Shown here: piece after piece, positions 1-12,140 of the stretch
Position numbering within the stretch: position 1 is the first letter of the stretch
Layout: every line of letters starts with the position of its first letter
Origin: Morchella semilibera
Taxonomy: Eukaryota; Ascomycota; Pezizomycetes; Pezizales; Morchellaceae
DNA: 64,000 nucleotides
Assembly (NCBI GenBank): GCA_009192285.1
Contig: CM018605.1
Location: forward strand, 334,767 to 398,766
Reading direction: 5' to 3'
Program-made: the position numbers and the translations under genes
The notes under the pieces: model-generated
What the model saw: the letters and a program-made list of their open reading frames with translations, nothing else
The model's database searches: none
Told to the model about the DNA's origin: nothing

Positions 1-1839
1 CCTGATAGAATCACGAGGTTACGTATGCGGTTTGTATAGGCTCGCCCTAGACCTCGCTGGGCGTACACACCGGAGTATCGCGAGGCGGCACACCACAAAG
101 AGACTTACATGTACAGTAGGTTAGTACTATAGTATCCCCACCTCGTAATAAGTACATGTATATATGATCATTTCTAAAACCACCTATCCAATCAGTACCC
201 TCCTAAACCCTTTTGTGTAGTGCGCGCAATAAAAAGCTCCGGTGTATTGTAATACAGCTCGGCACCTGCGACGTGCTAATTCCACCCCGTTTCGCTAACG
301 ACTTTCAATACCTTAGCCTTGACCTGGCTCTCACAATTCCTTGGACGGACCAACTTCCGCGCGTACAAGTTATCCCGAATCTCAAAATGTTAACACATGG
401 TCCAGTCTATGGGTTTCTAATTGGAATTTCGAGTAGTGAAGACTGTCTTAACTTGGATTCGGGACTACGCCACTGTATTAAGCGATATGTGGCTTGATGT
501 GATAATTAGTACTTTGTTCGCCATTAGTTAGGATAGGGTTGAGCTACAAGATACGGTAACAGGATGTGAATCTGCAGGCCTCTCTCTATTCAGTCAACTG
601 GAATTCGGCAAAATACCGATTAATAGAACAGCCGAGACCTACAATCTCGAGATATCTGCCACAGGGTCGGAGGCGCCTATAGTTCATGCGCGATGATATA
701 CGTGGTTATATGGATGTCTCGAAGACAAAACCCAGGACACTAGTGTTAATCGGGGGAAAGAAACGCACATAAACCTACGCGCCTCGGGTACAGTATTTTC
801 CGTGGCTAGTCGGAAGGATCGATGGCTGCTTGCAAGTTGAGAACTACACCCTTAGACTTGACGTTGTTTGGCCGGCTGTTGTGTTTAGTCTCGCCGTGGA
901 GCGATACGGATAAACACTGGTCTGGCTTCGGCTGGCAACGGATATATATTGATTGTAATGATAAGACAAGGCAAAAATTAGCTAAAGGTACATAGTCGTG
1001 ATGCGAACACCTGTGCATAAGTTCATGTATGTACATGTAATGATACTAAACGCTAAGTTTCATTTCGGCTACAGTCTTGCCTCAAATATATTACTAAGCA
1101 ATTACCAGTGCTAGTGTGCCCCACAACGTGGACTGACAACTCGTCGCAGCAAAATTAGCTATGATACAGACTGTGGAGACACTAAAATAGGCATAAGGTA
1201 GGCCACAGAATTAAGGCGATCCCACAGCCAAGAGGTAGTGAGGGTTTAGATTTACTACCGAGTGAAGGTTTGTCAGCTCCTAGCCGCGAAAACACGGATC
1301 TGTCGCTATACATGTACGTGTAAGTGAGCCAACGCCAAGGTTTGATGTATAGCAAGTACGGTAAAAAAAAAAATTGTATTCAGAGATGTGGTTGTGCAAT
1401 GCATACAGGTACATTCTTAGCAAATTGCCAACAACGAGCACATGTATGCCTATAGACACATGTAGGTATGACAATTTTAGGCAGGGGCAGCGCCAATGTT
1501 AGATCTCGCTTACATATATTGTTGACAGCAGAAACACAAACTTTTACTTCTAGCGTTTGCAATTAATAACAGTAGAGTATTGTTGTCATAGCCTACAGGC
1601 TACATACATCAACAGTAGATTATAGGAGGAAGATACTGCACAAAACTAATGATTTAGCAATAACAACAGAAAGAGGCTATCGAGTGATAGAATATGGGCG
1701 AGTGACATTTTATGATGGGACCTGTCTAGCAAGCGAGATGCCGGTGCATGGTGCAACAAGAATAATAGGGTTAGTGTCACGAAGGCTCTGCGGATCCGAT
1801 GTTCTCTGGCCTGTTTCCAGATCGTTTGATTCTTTGGTA

Positions 1840-1938
1840 CAGCGGTGGGTAATAAGTCATCGGACGGAACGCCACCAGAATGCGCGTTTGCAGGCAAAAT
1901 TGTGGCTAGGGCATCCGATGACTTATTACCCACCGCTG
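1840..1938. mobile_element. MITE-like hairpin with CAGCGGTGGG ends, TA-flanked
   Basis: Perfect inverted repeats of about 25 bp (1840-1864 and 1914-1938) enclose a 49-bp loop. Each end is bordered by TA (1838-1839, 1939-1940), as expected from a Tc1/mariner/pogo-type target-site duplication. The outer ends read CAGCGGTGGG. The element at 16053-16163 starts with nearly the same bases, so the two probably belong to related families. No coding capacity. Confidence 0.75.
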
Positions 1939-2977
1939 TACTACTTTGTTCTCAGAAGTACCCCTTAACAAGTCTGCCCACCTCAACATACTTAATATCC
2001 TTAGGGTTATGGAGTCGTGGCGGTAGCTCGCTGTACATGCACGCAGTGGAGAACAGTAGCCATGCGTGCCTCGTACCTATGGAGGCTGGGCACAAGAGGA
2101 GAAGCATACACGTGTTACAAATTGCAAACCAGAGAACTTCTACCGGTAAGCGGATCGATAGAGCTTTCAGATACCGTTCCTTCGATTGCATACGCCCTAG
2201 TGGCTACTATCAACCCCCCCCCCCCCCAAATCCCAGCTACAGGGCACAGTCAAATGAATTCCTACAAAGCACAATAAACATAAGCCCAGAGGAAAGGCTT
2301 TGGATTATTGTCAAGACTAGACTTCTTACTTCCTGACCCAAATAAAACCCCCATCGATAAATCGTATACGTAAATCGACCGCCGTAGATACCAAATAAAT
2401 ACTGGAACTATGATCAGATATCATGTTTTGGTTGGGAGGATTAGAGTTGCCTATCCTTGTAGGTAAAATCGTCAAGACTCTGTATATGTGAAGTCTTGGC
2501 GTCTGCTGCGAACCGCCCGTGCGCTCCTGCCTGTGCACTCCTGCCAGAGCATATGGTTGAGGACACCTGTAACCGGACCACTTTCGAGGGTCAACTTCAA
2601 CCGCTAATGACTTTCCCCAACCACACCCTAAATTACTTCCCTCTCTATTGGGTGGTAGGACTACTTCTTCTCTACAACTTAATAGAGCCAGATAAATTTT
2701 ATCTTTCGTTGTGGTGGAGTTATTAAATCTCTAAAAGTTGGGTTTTTGGTGGGGAACCAAACGAATGTCACACCAGTAATTGCCTATTTGGGACGGATAT
2801 ATTTCCCGATTTGAACTTATCTATCCAATCGGGTAAGCTCAATGGGTCTACGGCGCGAGAAGCGACGGGGAGAAGTCCGCCAACCAAAAAACATCTAGCG
2901 AATGGGAGCTTTAGAACAGCTACCTAGCCTATGAATTAGGAGGCGATCTCGTGTGGCGAGCTGTGGCTTCCGCGTGA

Positions 2978-3698
2978 GATTTGGTGTGGGAGCAGATTTG
3001 GTGTAGGAGCAGAGGTTGTCGACAGATTTGGTGTGGGAGCACAGGCTGACGACAAATTTGGTGTGAGGGCAGATTTTGTGGGGGAGAGGTTGACGAGCCA
3101 GGGGTGGGGGACTCGCAGAGAGAGAGAGACGACCGACAGATTTGGTGTGGGAGAGAGAGAACGACAGACAGATTTGGTGTGGGAGAGAGGGAACGACAGA
3201 CAGATTTGGTGTGGGAGAGAGGGAACGACAGGGAGACGAGCGACAGGTTTGGTGTGGGAGAGAGGAACGACAGAGAGACGAGCGACAGATTTGGTGTGGG
3301 AGAGAGGGAACGACAGAGAGACGAGCGACAGATTTGGTGTGGGAGAGAGGGAACGACAGGGAGACGAGCGACAGGTTTGGTGTGGGAGAGAGGGAACGAC
3401 AGGGAGACGAGCGACAGATTTGGTGTGGGAGAGAGGGAACGATAGAGAGACGAGCGACAGGTTTGGTGTGGGAGAGAGGGAACGACAGGGAGACGAGCGA
3501 CAGGTTTGGTGTGGGAGAGAGGGAACGACAGAGAGACGAGCGACAGATTTGGTGTGGGAGAGAGGGAACGACAGACAGATTTGGTGTGGGAGAGAGGGAA
3601 CGACAGGGAGACGAGCGACAGATTTGGTGTGGGAGAGAGGGAACGACAGGGAGACGAGCGACAGGTTTGGTGTGGGTGTGGGAGAGAGGGAACGACAG
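2978..3698. repeat. 43-bp minisatellite (TTTGGTGTGGGAGAGAGG core)
   Basis: About fifteen head-to-tail units share the core TTTGGTGTGGGAGAGAGG. The main unit is 43 bp, with shorter variants of about 32 bp that lack the GAGACGAGCG part, and degenerate GGTGTGGGAGCAG units at the left edge. Because 43 is not a multiple of 3, all frames stay open and give long repetitive pseudo-peptides on both strands. These are best read as a by-product of the repeat, not as proteins. Confidence 0.9.
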
Positions 3699-4149
3699 TT
3701 TAGGCGTTGCTACTGAGAGAATCAGAATAAACCAAGACACAACATTCACGTCGGTTTCCCAACGCCCCGGCACTATTCCACTTCAAAAATGAACATCGCA
3801 GAGGGCCAATAATGTTAAAAATTATCACACAAGCAAGAACTGCCCATAGACGTTTTGATAATAAAGGGTTTAAATACAACCATCCCATCGAAACTTTCCC
3901 ACAACTCCCTCTCCTACTCCTACTCCTACTAATTTACAAACCTCCAACTTCACCACACAAAGACTCAGCATCCACAACTAGGTTTCTCCTAATTAAAAGT
4001 TTCGTATGTTGCCACCGGACCCAACACCAGCTAAGCAGCATAGCAAACTACCAGAAAGCTAATCTGTGGCTAGGTGTTACATTTAGCACAGCTACCATTA
4101 CCAACCGCACAATCAGAGGCCTAAGCAAATCAACTATCCATGCTACCTA

Positions 4150-4363
4150 TCGGGATAACTTTGATTTCGTTCAAATGTGACTCGATAAGTATTTCTTGCT
4201 GCCCTTGGTCCAAAAAAGCCGAAAGTAAAGAGGCCATGCATTCCTCCTCTCCAGATGCAGTCAATGGGAATATTGTTGAGTTACAGCCTCCTGAGCCGCC
4301 TGGAATGGTCTATCCAGCAAACCGAACCTCCGAGGGGCCTAGCGTAGCGTCGAACGGCGCCTA
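4150..4363 (+). pseudogene. Decayed coding repeat, copy A
   Basis: The frame on this strand ends in a peptide with SISCCPWSKK, then NGNIVELQPPEPPGMVYPA, and terminates with SNGA-stop. The same motif order (ISCC..WSK, NG..IEL, P..P..M.YPA, final NGA or similar) recurs at 11879-12140, 12965-13180 and 14247-14480 on the other strand. There is no start codon in a good context and no recognised domain. It is probably the remnant of one exon of a repeated or transposon-borne gene. Confidence 0.5.
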
Positions 4364-4866
4364 GCACGTACTATCTGTAAGAACAGTTATCCTTGTGAAT
4401 TCTAAAATCAAAGCAATGCAGGGCTCAGCTAAATTTGGGGGGGTAATAGATATAGGAGTATGGAAAAACTATGAACGGTGTCGGGTTAGAATGGGTATCT
4501 TTCGTTTCTTCCTTTTGTTACCTCCTTTTGCGCATCATTTTCGAAGCACATTGCGGGTTCTAGAGCGATCACATCTTTATCGGAGTTTTTATTTGTTATT
4601 TAGTTATATCCTTTTAATACATGCACTGGCAACCAGGTTTTGTGGATACTCAGACAAGTCGGTGCCCTACGATGATGCTGAGAAGGCTTGAACCGGCTGG
4701 TGTTTCCAAGTTGATACACGTGCAGCCCTGTTCGGGAAGTCCCGGCACCCTACTATATTGCGTCTGTTTATGAATTCTAACCCACCAACAACCATTTCTC
4801 CTGCGCATACTCAAAAATTGTTAGGTATGGCCGCTCTCTGTTATAGTCACAGTAATGGGAGAATTA

Positions 4867-4956
4867 CTTGCCTCGAGAATAAGTTTCTGCCACCACTTCT
4901 GTCATGCAACAGCGTTTTCTCTCACAAACTTGGCGGAAACTTATTCTCGCCGCAAG
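4867..4956. mobile_element. MITE-like imperfect hairpin, TA-flanked
   Basis: An imperfect inverted repeat (4867-4892 against 4931-4956, core GAGAATAAGTTTC on the left and its complement on the right) is bordered by TA at 4865-4866 and 4957-4958. It spans about 90 bp and has no coding capacity. The design matches the other small TA-flanked elements in the window, but the end sequence CTTGCC differs. Confidence 0.6.
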
Positions 4957-5788
4957 TAGAAAATAGAAGAAACACCCTCGCACTTTGACCCGGGGGTGCC
5001 AGGACTTTTCGGGCGGGGCTGTACATCACGCGGGGGTAGAACGAGGCTATGCCTCGCATGCACGCCAAGCCTAACGAGTGATTCCCATGACCTGACTAAT
5101 CCATGAGCATGCTTAGTCACCAACATAGACCCATTCTGAAACGTACACCCATGGCTGTATCGACGAGCATCAACAGGGTTAGTATGCTGCCGCGCGTACG
5201 CTGTTCACCCCTGGTCACCATAGTAACCGCCCCTATCCAAACACAAACACACAAACACGCGGACCATGAGCAGTCGAGCTTTGCGGGCCCAATTATGGCC
5301 TGCTTGGGAAACTCGCTTCATTTAGCCAGTGCCCCCATGGCTATTACATATGCGAGTGATGTAGCCAAGACCCACTCACAGCCACAACCGAGTGACCCAT
5401 CATGACCGTCTCACAGTCTTGGCACACACACACACGCACGGACCCACAACGTCAAAAGAAGGTTGTGTGGTAGCAATGGCGTAACCGGGTTTTTTTGCCC
5501 CTCGCCAACGGGAGGGATGTGGGAGCGTGCATATGCACGACATCTGAACCCCTACAGGTGCGTTACTATTTCCTGCAGGGATGGTTGTGTGGTGTGGTGT
5601 GCATGCAGGGATTAGCCATGGTCGGTGGGGTGAGACAGACAGTCCGAAAGAAGACAGTTATATATGGCCAATCATATGGTGCCCGAAAAGGAAATGGAAT
5701 AGTAACGCACACCAGAATATATAGATGTGTACCCAGTACAGCAAATCATTACTACATTTAGCTACAGTCAAACTGGTATTATAATTTC

Positions 5789-8580
5789 CTACTCGACGTC
5801 AACACGATCATCGCCCAGAGGCCTAAGTGTCAACGCCCTAGCCCCCTCCCCACCCCCAATCATCTCCCATCCAACCCCTTCAAAGTCTACATTCATGCTC
5901 TTCAACCACGCCTCCACCACCTGACCAAGTATATTGGTATCCCCCCACTCAGCACACTCGCTGAAAAACAGACCATCGTCCACGCCCTCCGCACCGCCCA
6001 TACCAGCAGCAGATCCGCCAACGTAGCCATCACACGCTCTCAGCGCGGCAAAACACCCCTTCAGCCCATTGATCTTAACAGATCTGCTGAGCATATGCGT
6101 CTGCATTGCCAGCTCCGGCACAGTCTCGAGCGGGAGAAGCGTCCTGGTACGGCGCCGCGATTTTGTGCGTTGCGCTGAAGACGCAAGGAGCACTGGTGGC
6201 TCACCGGTTAGTGTAGTCTGCTGCCCGGGCAATTGCAGCGCGGCAGTCGCGGCAAGGAACCTGTTCTTATGCGGCGAAGGTTTGGGCGGGCCAGCTGGTT
6301 CAGGTGCAGGGTTGGCCTCCGGATCCGGGCTATCGTTGAGGCGACGGCGTTTTGGCGCCGGCTTGGACCGCCAGTGGTGTTGGGCCTCGTCAGTGTCATC
6401 ATCTTCGTGGCCGGGATGGTCTTGGTAGAACTTGGCCGCAGATATGAACCCCTTCCTTGCTGCTGGTGGGCTTTCCTCGCCGTCTTGTCCGCCGCCCCTT
6501 CGGCGGGGTCCTGGAGCCCAGGGGCTCACCACCCTGGCGTTACCGCCAAAACCCTGTGTAGCCTTCCTTGCAGACTCCTCTCTGAACCCACCAGGCGAGC
6601 TCGCGATGGGCGTAATCGGTGCATCTACCCTATTCCTAGTGCTCACCCTCCTATCCGGTGACACAATTGAAGGCGGCTTGAACGGCTTTCTTACCGGGCG
6701 GTGTGGTAATGGCGAGGAGCTAGCTGGCGACGATGAGTGGGTGATTGGGGCATTTAATTTTGCGGTTGTCCATGGGTTGGAAATGGTTATATCTTTGCGG
6801 GCGGTCTCTTCGTTATCTGCCTGAAGTCAGTTATGTGAAGGCTAGCAGAGGGCTTTATAGGAATTACCGGAGGCATTGAGCTCCATGGGAATATATTCCT
6901 CATTGTCTTCGTCCTCATCGGCGCCGTTGTACATGTTGAAGCCCCAGTTTGTGGATTTACGGCGTGGGGTTACAGGTGATGTTGTATCTGCGCCAGCGGC
7001 AGGGGGAACTACTTCGGTAATTGGCGCTGCTTGATCAGGTGGCCCAAGTGCCTCCTCTACGTCTTCAGTGCCTCCCATTGGGTGGTCCTGGTCTTCCGCC
7101 GCGCCAGCTAAAGGTGGTAATACCTCCTCCCCAAGCGGTGCATTGATACGGGTGCTCGCGAAACAACTGCTCATAACGGCTTCCATCTCCATCGCCGCAA
7201 GTTCCTCCTCATCTTCGTCATACTCCGGTTCTTCCACCGGCCGCATATTGGGCCTTCTACTACTACTAGCACTACTGCTACTATTCCTAATGGGGGTCTC
7301 TGAACTCGTATTAACTGGTGTTGGCACTGGCTTCGGTTTTCTCGCCAGTAGCACCTCAAAGCCATTTCGCGGTGCTTCTTTGGCCTTGCCTTTTATATTA
7401 CTAGTATTATCATCAACTTTAATCTCGCCGTAGAAGCCTTTCAGCATCTTCTCAACGGCAGTGACCACAGCTTCAGCATCATAGAACATAACATCATCCT
7501 TTGCCGGCTCGATATTCGGATCGTAAGAGCCCGGCAGGCATCTGATGTTGAGATATATAAACGGGTCTGAGACCCCCGGTGTGTCGAGCGCGGACTTGAG
7601 ATACGACTTGTAGAGCGCGAGTATCTGCTTCAATGTCCCTCTCGCACACGACACGGCTCGGAAGTCCACAAACACGAAGTTTGTGCACTGTGGCTTCTTT
7701 GCTATCACTGCCGGCGAAGCCGTGGGCTTTGGTAGGAATGCCTCTAAAAATATTGGTTGTTCCTCTCCACTACTATCAGAGTCTTCGTTCTGTGGAGGCG
7801 AGGAGGTATCGACCCATTCACAGGCTGCAGTGACGTCTTTGCCGACCGCTTTCTGCACGGCTTCAGGCACGGTCTTGCTCGGTGCATAGACAATGTCCTC
7901 GCTGCGGCCTTTAGTTCCCGACGCCAGAATACGAAGTGAGAACCTGCACCGTGGGTGTGAGATGTAGTATCTCTGCAGCAGTGCCCGAAACTTCGCTATC
8001 GACTTCTGTGTACTCTTCAACGCATTCTACACCCATCATTAGCCACAACCCCTCTACCTACCTACCCACCCCACCCCCAAAAAGAAGACCCACATACCTC
8101 TCTCCTAACCGGCAAACCCTTCAAAAACCCCTCAACCCTAACCGTTGTCCCCACCGCCGCCCCCACCGGCCGCCTTCCCACCACAACCCCACTTCTATCA
8201 ACACTACACGCCACCGCAACCTTCTCACTCTCGACCCTCGTCGTGATCGTCAGGCCGCCGCCCGCCAGCTCCGCCGCACTCGCCAACGCCTCCCCGCGAA
8301 AGCCCAGCGTGCGGCAGTTCTGGATGTCCCCAAAGTCGCGGATCTTGCTCGTGTGGTGGCGGAGTGCCATTGCGTCGCGGTCCTCGGGGGGGATGCCATG
8401 CCCGTTGTCCTTGACTTGTAGGGTGTCGAGCGTGTTGGCGGAGACTTCGACCGAGATCTGGGTGGCATGGGCGTCGAGGGAGTTGTCGAGGAGCTCTTTG
8501 ATGAGGGCGGAGGGGTCACTGAGGGCTTGGCCGGAGCCGAGAGCGCGGATAGAGGGCGCGGGAAGGGGACGGATGGACAT
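5789..8580 (-). CDS. MLH2: DNA mismatch repair protein, MLH2/PMS1-type MutL homologue
   Basis: Three exons: 8580-8098, 8026-6868, 6816-5789 (introns 71 and 51 nt; about 889 aa). The N-terminus is a GHKL ATPase: ELLDNSLDA (ATP and Mg2+ binding), DNGHGI, and GFRGEALAS, followed by GTTVRVEGFLKGLPVRRE, the MutL signature. The DNA mismatch S5-like domain starts in exon 2 (QRYYISHPRCRFSLRILAS). A low-complexity acidic linker follows, and exon 3 opens with NPWTTAKLNAP. No DQHA(X)2E(X)4E endonuclease motif is visible, which fits MLH2/hPMS1 rather than PMS2 or MLH3 types. The family forms a heterodimer with Mlh1 in the nucleus and has an accessory role in mismatch repair and gene-conversion control. 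The start is the first ATG before the conserved SIRPLP segment. The second acceptor was chosen as CAGGCAG because the upstream AG gives an immediate stop. Confidence 0.88.
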
Positions 8581-9045
8581 TTTTAAGTGTTTTTTTTTTG
8601 GCCTTTTGGCGTAGGCGTAGGTTGATAGAGTGAGGTGGTGACGCGAATTGCGGGGAAGTCGCGTTGTTGCGGTAGCACAAGCCGCCCAGTACTGACATCA
8701 TGCAGCATGGCAAAGATACAATCACCCAAACAGCAACAAACGATAAGCAATCACATATTAACAAGCAGTGGTCCAGTCTACTGCTAGGCAACTGCGGACT
8801 GACAGCCCTATTCCATGAGGCAGTCCGGTCCTTAGGGGTCTATATCTATGGACTACATAAAGGCCGAAATAGGCTTATATTACTATGCAGCTGAGATAGG
8901 ATAATGATAATTACATGTAGTCATAATGCCAAGCATTAATCAGCTATTTTTCCCCAATACAAACGGCCGGAGAGATAGCCGGGAATCTATCATCTGTAGA
9001 TACACATCGAGAAAACTCGCGCAGGGACTCCCAGGGAGTACCGTA

Positions 9046-9073
9046 TTGATTAATTCGCTAGCGAATTAATCAA
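9046..9073. repeat. Perfect 28-bp palindrome
   Basis: The sequence from 9046 to 9073 equals its own reverse complement over all 28 bases, centred on the GCTAGC at 9057-9062, with no loop. It lies about 40 bp left of the TA-flanked hairpin at 9114. A junction of two inverted element ends or a protein-binding dyad are both possible. Confidence 0.8.
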
Positions 9074-9113
9074 GCATTTACGTTACACAAAAAGTGCCTC
9101 TGGCTGGCCTATA

Positions 9114-9246
9114 CTCGGGGCAGGTAAAAAGTACCGGACAATGAGGGTTTTTGGTTCACCAATGGGTGCGCATACTAGGCGAGAACTACTACAAAAAAAG
9201 AACCAGACAAAACTTGCATTGTCCGGTACTATTTACCTGCCCCGAG
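9114..9246. mobile_element. MITE-like hairpin, CTCGGGGCAGG ends, TA-flanked
   Basis: Inverted repeats of 30 bp (9114-9143 and 9217-9246) differ at one base. Both outer ends read CTCGGGGCAGG inward, and TA borders each side (9112-9113, 9247-9248). Total length is 133 bp with no coding capacity. It is compatible with a non-autonomous Tc1/mariner-type element. Confidence 0.75.
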
Positions 9247-10150
9247 TACATACCCCTGCTCCTGATTTTGCGCTGTGCTGCGGCAGGAATATTCAGCGCA
9301 CCAAAACCTGGTTGGCCTACAGCGATAGGAATGATCTAGAAGCAGTTATATGGTGCACAGATTTTTCTCCATACAATCCTGACACCCTTGTTTTTCCATT
9401 GATCATTCTCACCGCTGTATACATACCCCCGCTCTCGATTTTGCGGTACTCGTAGTAGGTGCTAGCCTGTATGACAACCCGACTCTCACACCAGTCTAGT
9501 TCGTAATGGCTACGAACCGACACACGCCTTACGTCGCTGGAGATTTTATCTTTCAGGAGCCGTTTTATATAAAGTGCTGGCCTCTGCTGGAGTTGCGTGA
9601 ATGGTCAGCCAACTTTTTCTTTGAGTCAGCCCCGTTTTCAGATCTACATAGTTACCATATCCGCTGCAATCATGATTCATATCCATTTCCACCTCTGCAA
9701 GTGCGGTGCCATCTTTTGCTGTTACGGGGATAGAGAAATACCCCCGCAAACCGAACCTCCGTGGCTAAGCCCGAACGGCTCGAACGCACTCGTCCAAAAC
9801 CAACCCCCATGGCCGCCCCCAATGGAGCTTCCAAAGGTCCAAGCCGGTGCCGGATCAGGGGCTATGGCATAAGGCGTGGGAATTCTCATGGTGCTTTTTG
9901 ATGTTAGTTTCTTATGCGCAGATAGATAGCTACCGCTCTATTCTGTTTTTTTTCTTGGTGGTTATGTTTAGTTTGGCCGTTTATCGATGAGGTTTTATCG
10001 AAGTCTAGTATGGAGTAAGGTGTATAGTGTTGATTGGGTCCTGTTCTATATCGATTTTTTTTTTCTCTTTCCTTTTAGTTATGTACTGGAGGGAATTTTT
10101 TGATTTATTCCTGCGATATACGAACACGCGCACCAAACGGCTTAATAGTA

Positions 10151-10321
10151 TCCCCTGGACGAATGAGACAGTGGAAAATCTCTCTCATGCATAAACCTGC
10201 GAACTTCATGGCACATTCGGGGTAATATAGAGACTACTCTGCTTACCCGGACTTCTTTACACCCAGAATCCCGGCGTTAATGCATGAGAGAGATTCTCCA
10301 ATGTCTCATACGTCCAAGGGA
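10151..10321. mobile_element. MITE-like element, family with CTCTCTCATGCAT inner TIR, copy 1
   Basis: Terminal inverted repeats of about 44 bp (10151-10194 and 10277-10321) match with roughly five differences and are bordered by TA (10149-10150, 10322-10323). The inner part of each repeat contains AATCTCTCTCATGCAT. The element at 11372-11588 has the same inner sequence and the same GGACG..AGACA positions, so the two are members of one family. No coding capacity. Confidence 0.8.
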
Positions 10322-11371
10322 TAGGGTTCATCCCGGTTCCCTGGCTATTATTACTGGTAGAAACCGACTGCCACATACTGCACTGCCGCATTTATGCATG
10401 CCAACCCTACCGTCAATTCTCGAGTCCGTGAAGTTTGATTCGCCAATTCACCTTGGTCCGGACTTACCACATACAAATACGGCTGGATACGATTACTGAT
10501 GTAAACAAAAAAAAATACGGGGATAGTGGATTATTCGAGAATTAACGGTACTCTATTAGGCCGATTTAATTTCAGCCCAGGCAGCCATTTGGTTAAGAAA
10601 AATAAACCTTGGCACCCAATGTGGTTAGCGCCCCGAACTCTGATTCCTAGGGTGTAAAATCAACAGCACAAAACTCAAACAGACCGAATTTTAAAACTAA
10701 GCCTAATGTTTAGACCAATTCTAAATATTATTCTTGAGCTTTTCAAGTAAATCATGAATCATGGGGGTTGGTAAAAAAAAAAAATCTGGTGTTAGAGACT
10801 TTGATTTTGAACATTGAATTTATTCCAAAATCTTGTTATGGGGGAAACTGGTCGCCACTTACACTGAGGCACTGTGCCCGATAAACAAAAAACAACAAAA
10901 ATACCTGCCTATTCTGTTGGTGTAGAGCGTATGGTGCCGCGTGCCTTAAAGGTGACATAAATTGCATAGCTTATATCAAAAAGTCTAGCGGACAAAATTG
11001 TAGATATAGTTAATATATCAAGACTTTGGTCTGTTAGATTTTGATATCTTGTCTGGTTAAATAGTTATAAGCTCGAAGCTGCCTTTTACAGTGCGTATGT
11101 ATGTATGAGGGAAGATTTGGGGGCGCTTGTAAGTAATTTCAACGTCAATATGGGTGTCCTTGAGACGAATTGACGTTGTCGGTCCTCCAACAATCACAAC
11201 AACCCTAGCCCTCAAAAAAGGTTGTGCGCCCCCTGGTTCTGGGCGCTGCTTAAGCATTTGGCAACAGGCCAAAACGGATTTTTCACCCTTGTAAACCCCG
11301 TTCCAGGGATCTTTTTGTTAGGCCTTGATCCTTGGAAACTCCATCTTGCCTGGTTGCCAAACGGGCCCTTA

Positions 11372-11588
11372 TCTCCCGGACGCCCAAGACATTTGCGAAA
11401 TCTCTCTCATGCATTAGTGTGGCCTATGTAGGAAATGATGAACCAAAGTAAAGCAGCAACCTGCGAAGTTTATAGACTCCTTAAGTATTCTAGAGACTGA
11501 TAATACAGCAAACTGACAGCAAATACTCAAGATCACATGACATTTATGCATGAGAGAGATTTCGCAAATGTCTTGGGCGTCCGGGAGA
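11372..11588. mobile_element. MITE-like element, family with CTCTCTCATGCAT inner TIR, copy 2
   Basis: Terminal inverted repeats of 45 bp (11372-11416 and 11544-11588) are almost perfect, with one mismatch near the inner end, and are bordered by TA (11370-11371, 11589-11590). The near identity of the arms suggests a younger insertion than the copy at 10151. The internal 127 bp show no coding potential. Confidence 0.82.
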
Positions 11589-11878
11589 TAGTTCGCTAAT
11601 CTTATGCAGAGCGGGGGCCACCATAAAAATCCGTAGCAGAGCAAGAAGCCAAAACCGGCTATCCCCGAGTTACTATGAAAATACGTACTACAATTAAATA
11701 ACATATGAAATTTATCTTCCAGATAACGCTCTCCACAACCCCCCCCCCCCCGAGCCCCCGAGCCTGATCACGAGAATAACTAGGCACCACTACAGTAGCT
11801 AGGTCTTTGTACGCCTTCGGGTTTAGTATCCGCATGTAAAGGAATATGGGCTAATAGTCTGACTTACAGAGCCCGACC

Positions 11879-12140
11879 CTAGGCATTACTAGATGCTCTT
11901 GAAGTTTGAGCTAATAGATAAACCATGTCGGCCGGCGCAGCAGGCTGTACCTCAACCAGCGCAATTTGCGCGCCGTTTGGGTTCCCAGCCGCAGCTGTAG
12001 CGGATCCTCAGCCGCAGCTGTAGCGGATCCTGAAGGCACAACCTCGTGTTTGATCCCCTTTGACCAGGGGCAGCAAGAAACACTTAGGGAACCGAAATTG
12101 CAATCGAAAGAAATTATGCTGAGTTTTGGTTGACTAGAAG
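11879..12140 (-). pseudogene. Decayed coding repeat, copy B, frame broken by a tandem duplication
   Basis: Reading right to left, one frame gives LSVSCCPWSKG and a second gives NPNGAQIALVEVQPAAPADM followed by VYLLAQTS and SNA-stop. The two halves lie in different frames because a segment of about 25 bp (CAGCCGCAGCTGTAGCGGAT core) is duplicated at about 11987-12033. Motif order matches copies A and C. No product is expected. Confidence 0.5.

Larger units (their letters stand above)
1..5788. other. Gene-poor region with repeats, no supported gene
   Basis: No open frame here has a convincing start, splice pattern or recognisable domain; frames up to 163 codons exist but overlap repeats on both strands. 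Four TACATGTA palindromes lie at 106, 153, 1032 and 1309. The region holds two TA-flanked inverted-repeat elements (1840 and 4867), a minisatellite (2978-3698) and one copy of a decayed coding repeat (4150-4363), listed separately. Homopolymer runs such as C at 2214-2227 are frequent. Confidence 0.6.

Noticed and set aside
1646-2336. Overlapping frames of 95-163 codons
   Set aside because: They cross the TA-flanked hairpin at 1840-1938 and repeat the same peptide on both strands, so they are shadows of the inverted repeat.
2895-3792. Long repetitive open frames on both strands
   Set aside because: They are generated by the 43-bp minisatellite, which keeps several frames open; there is no start context or domain.
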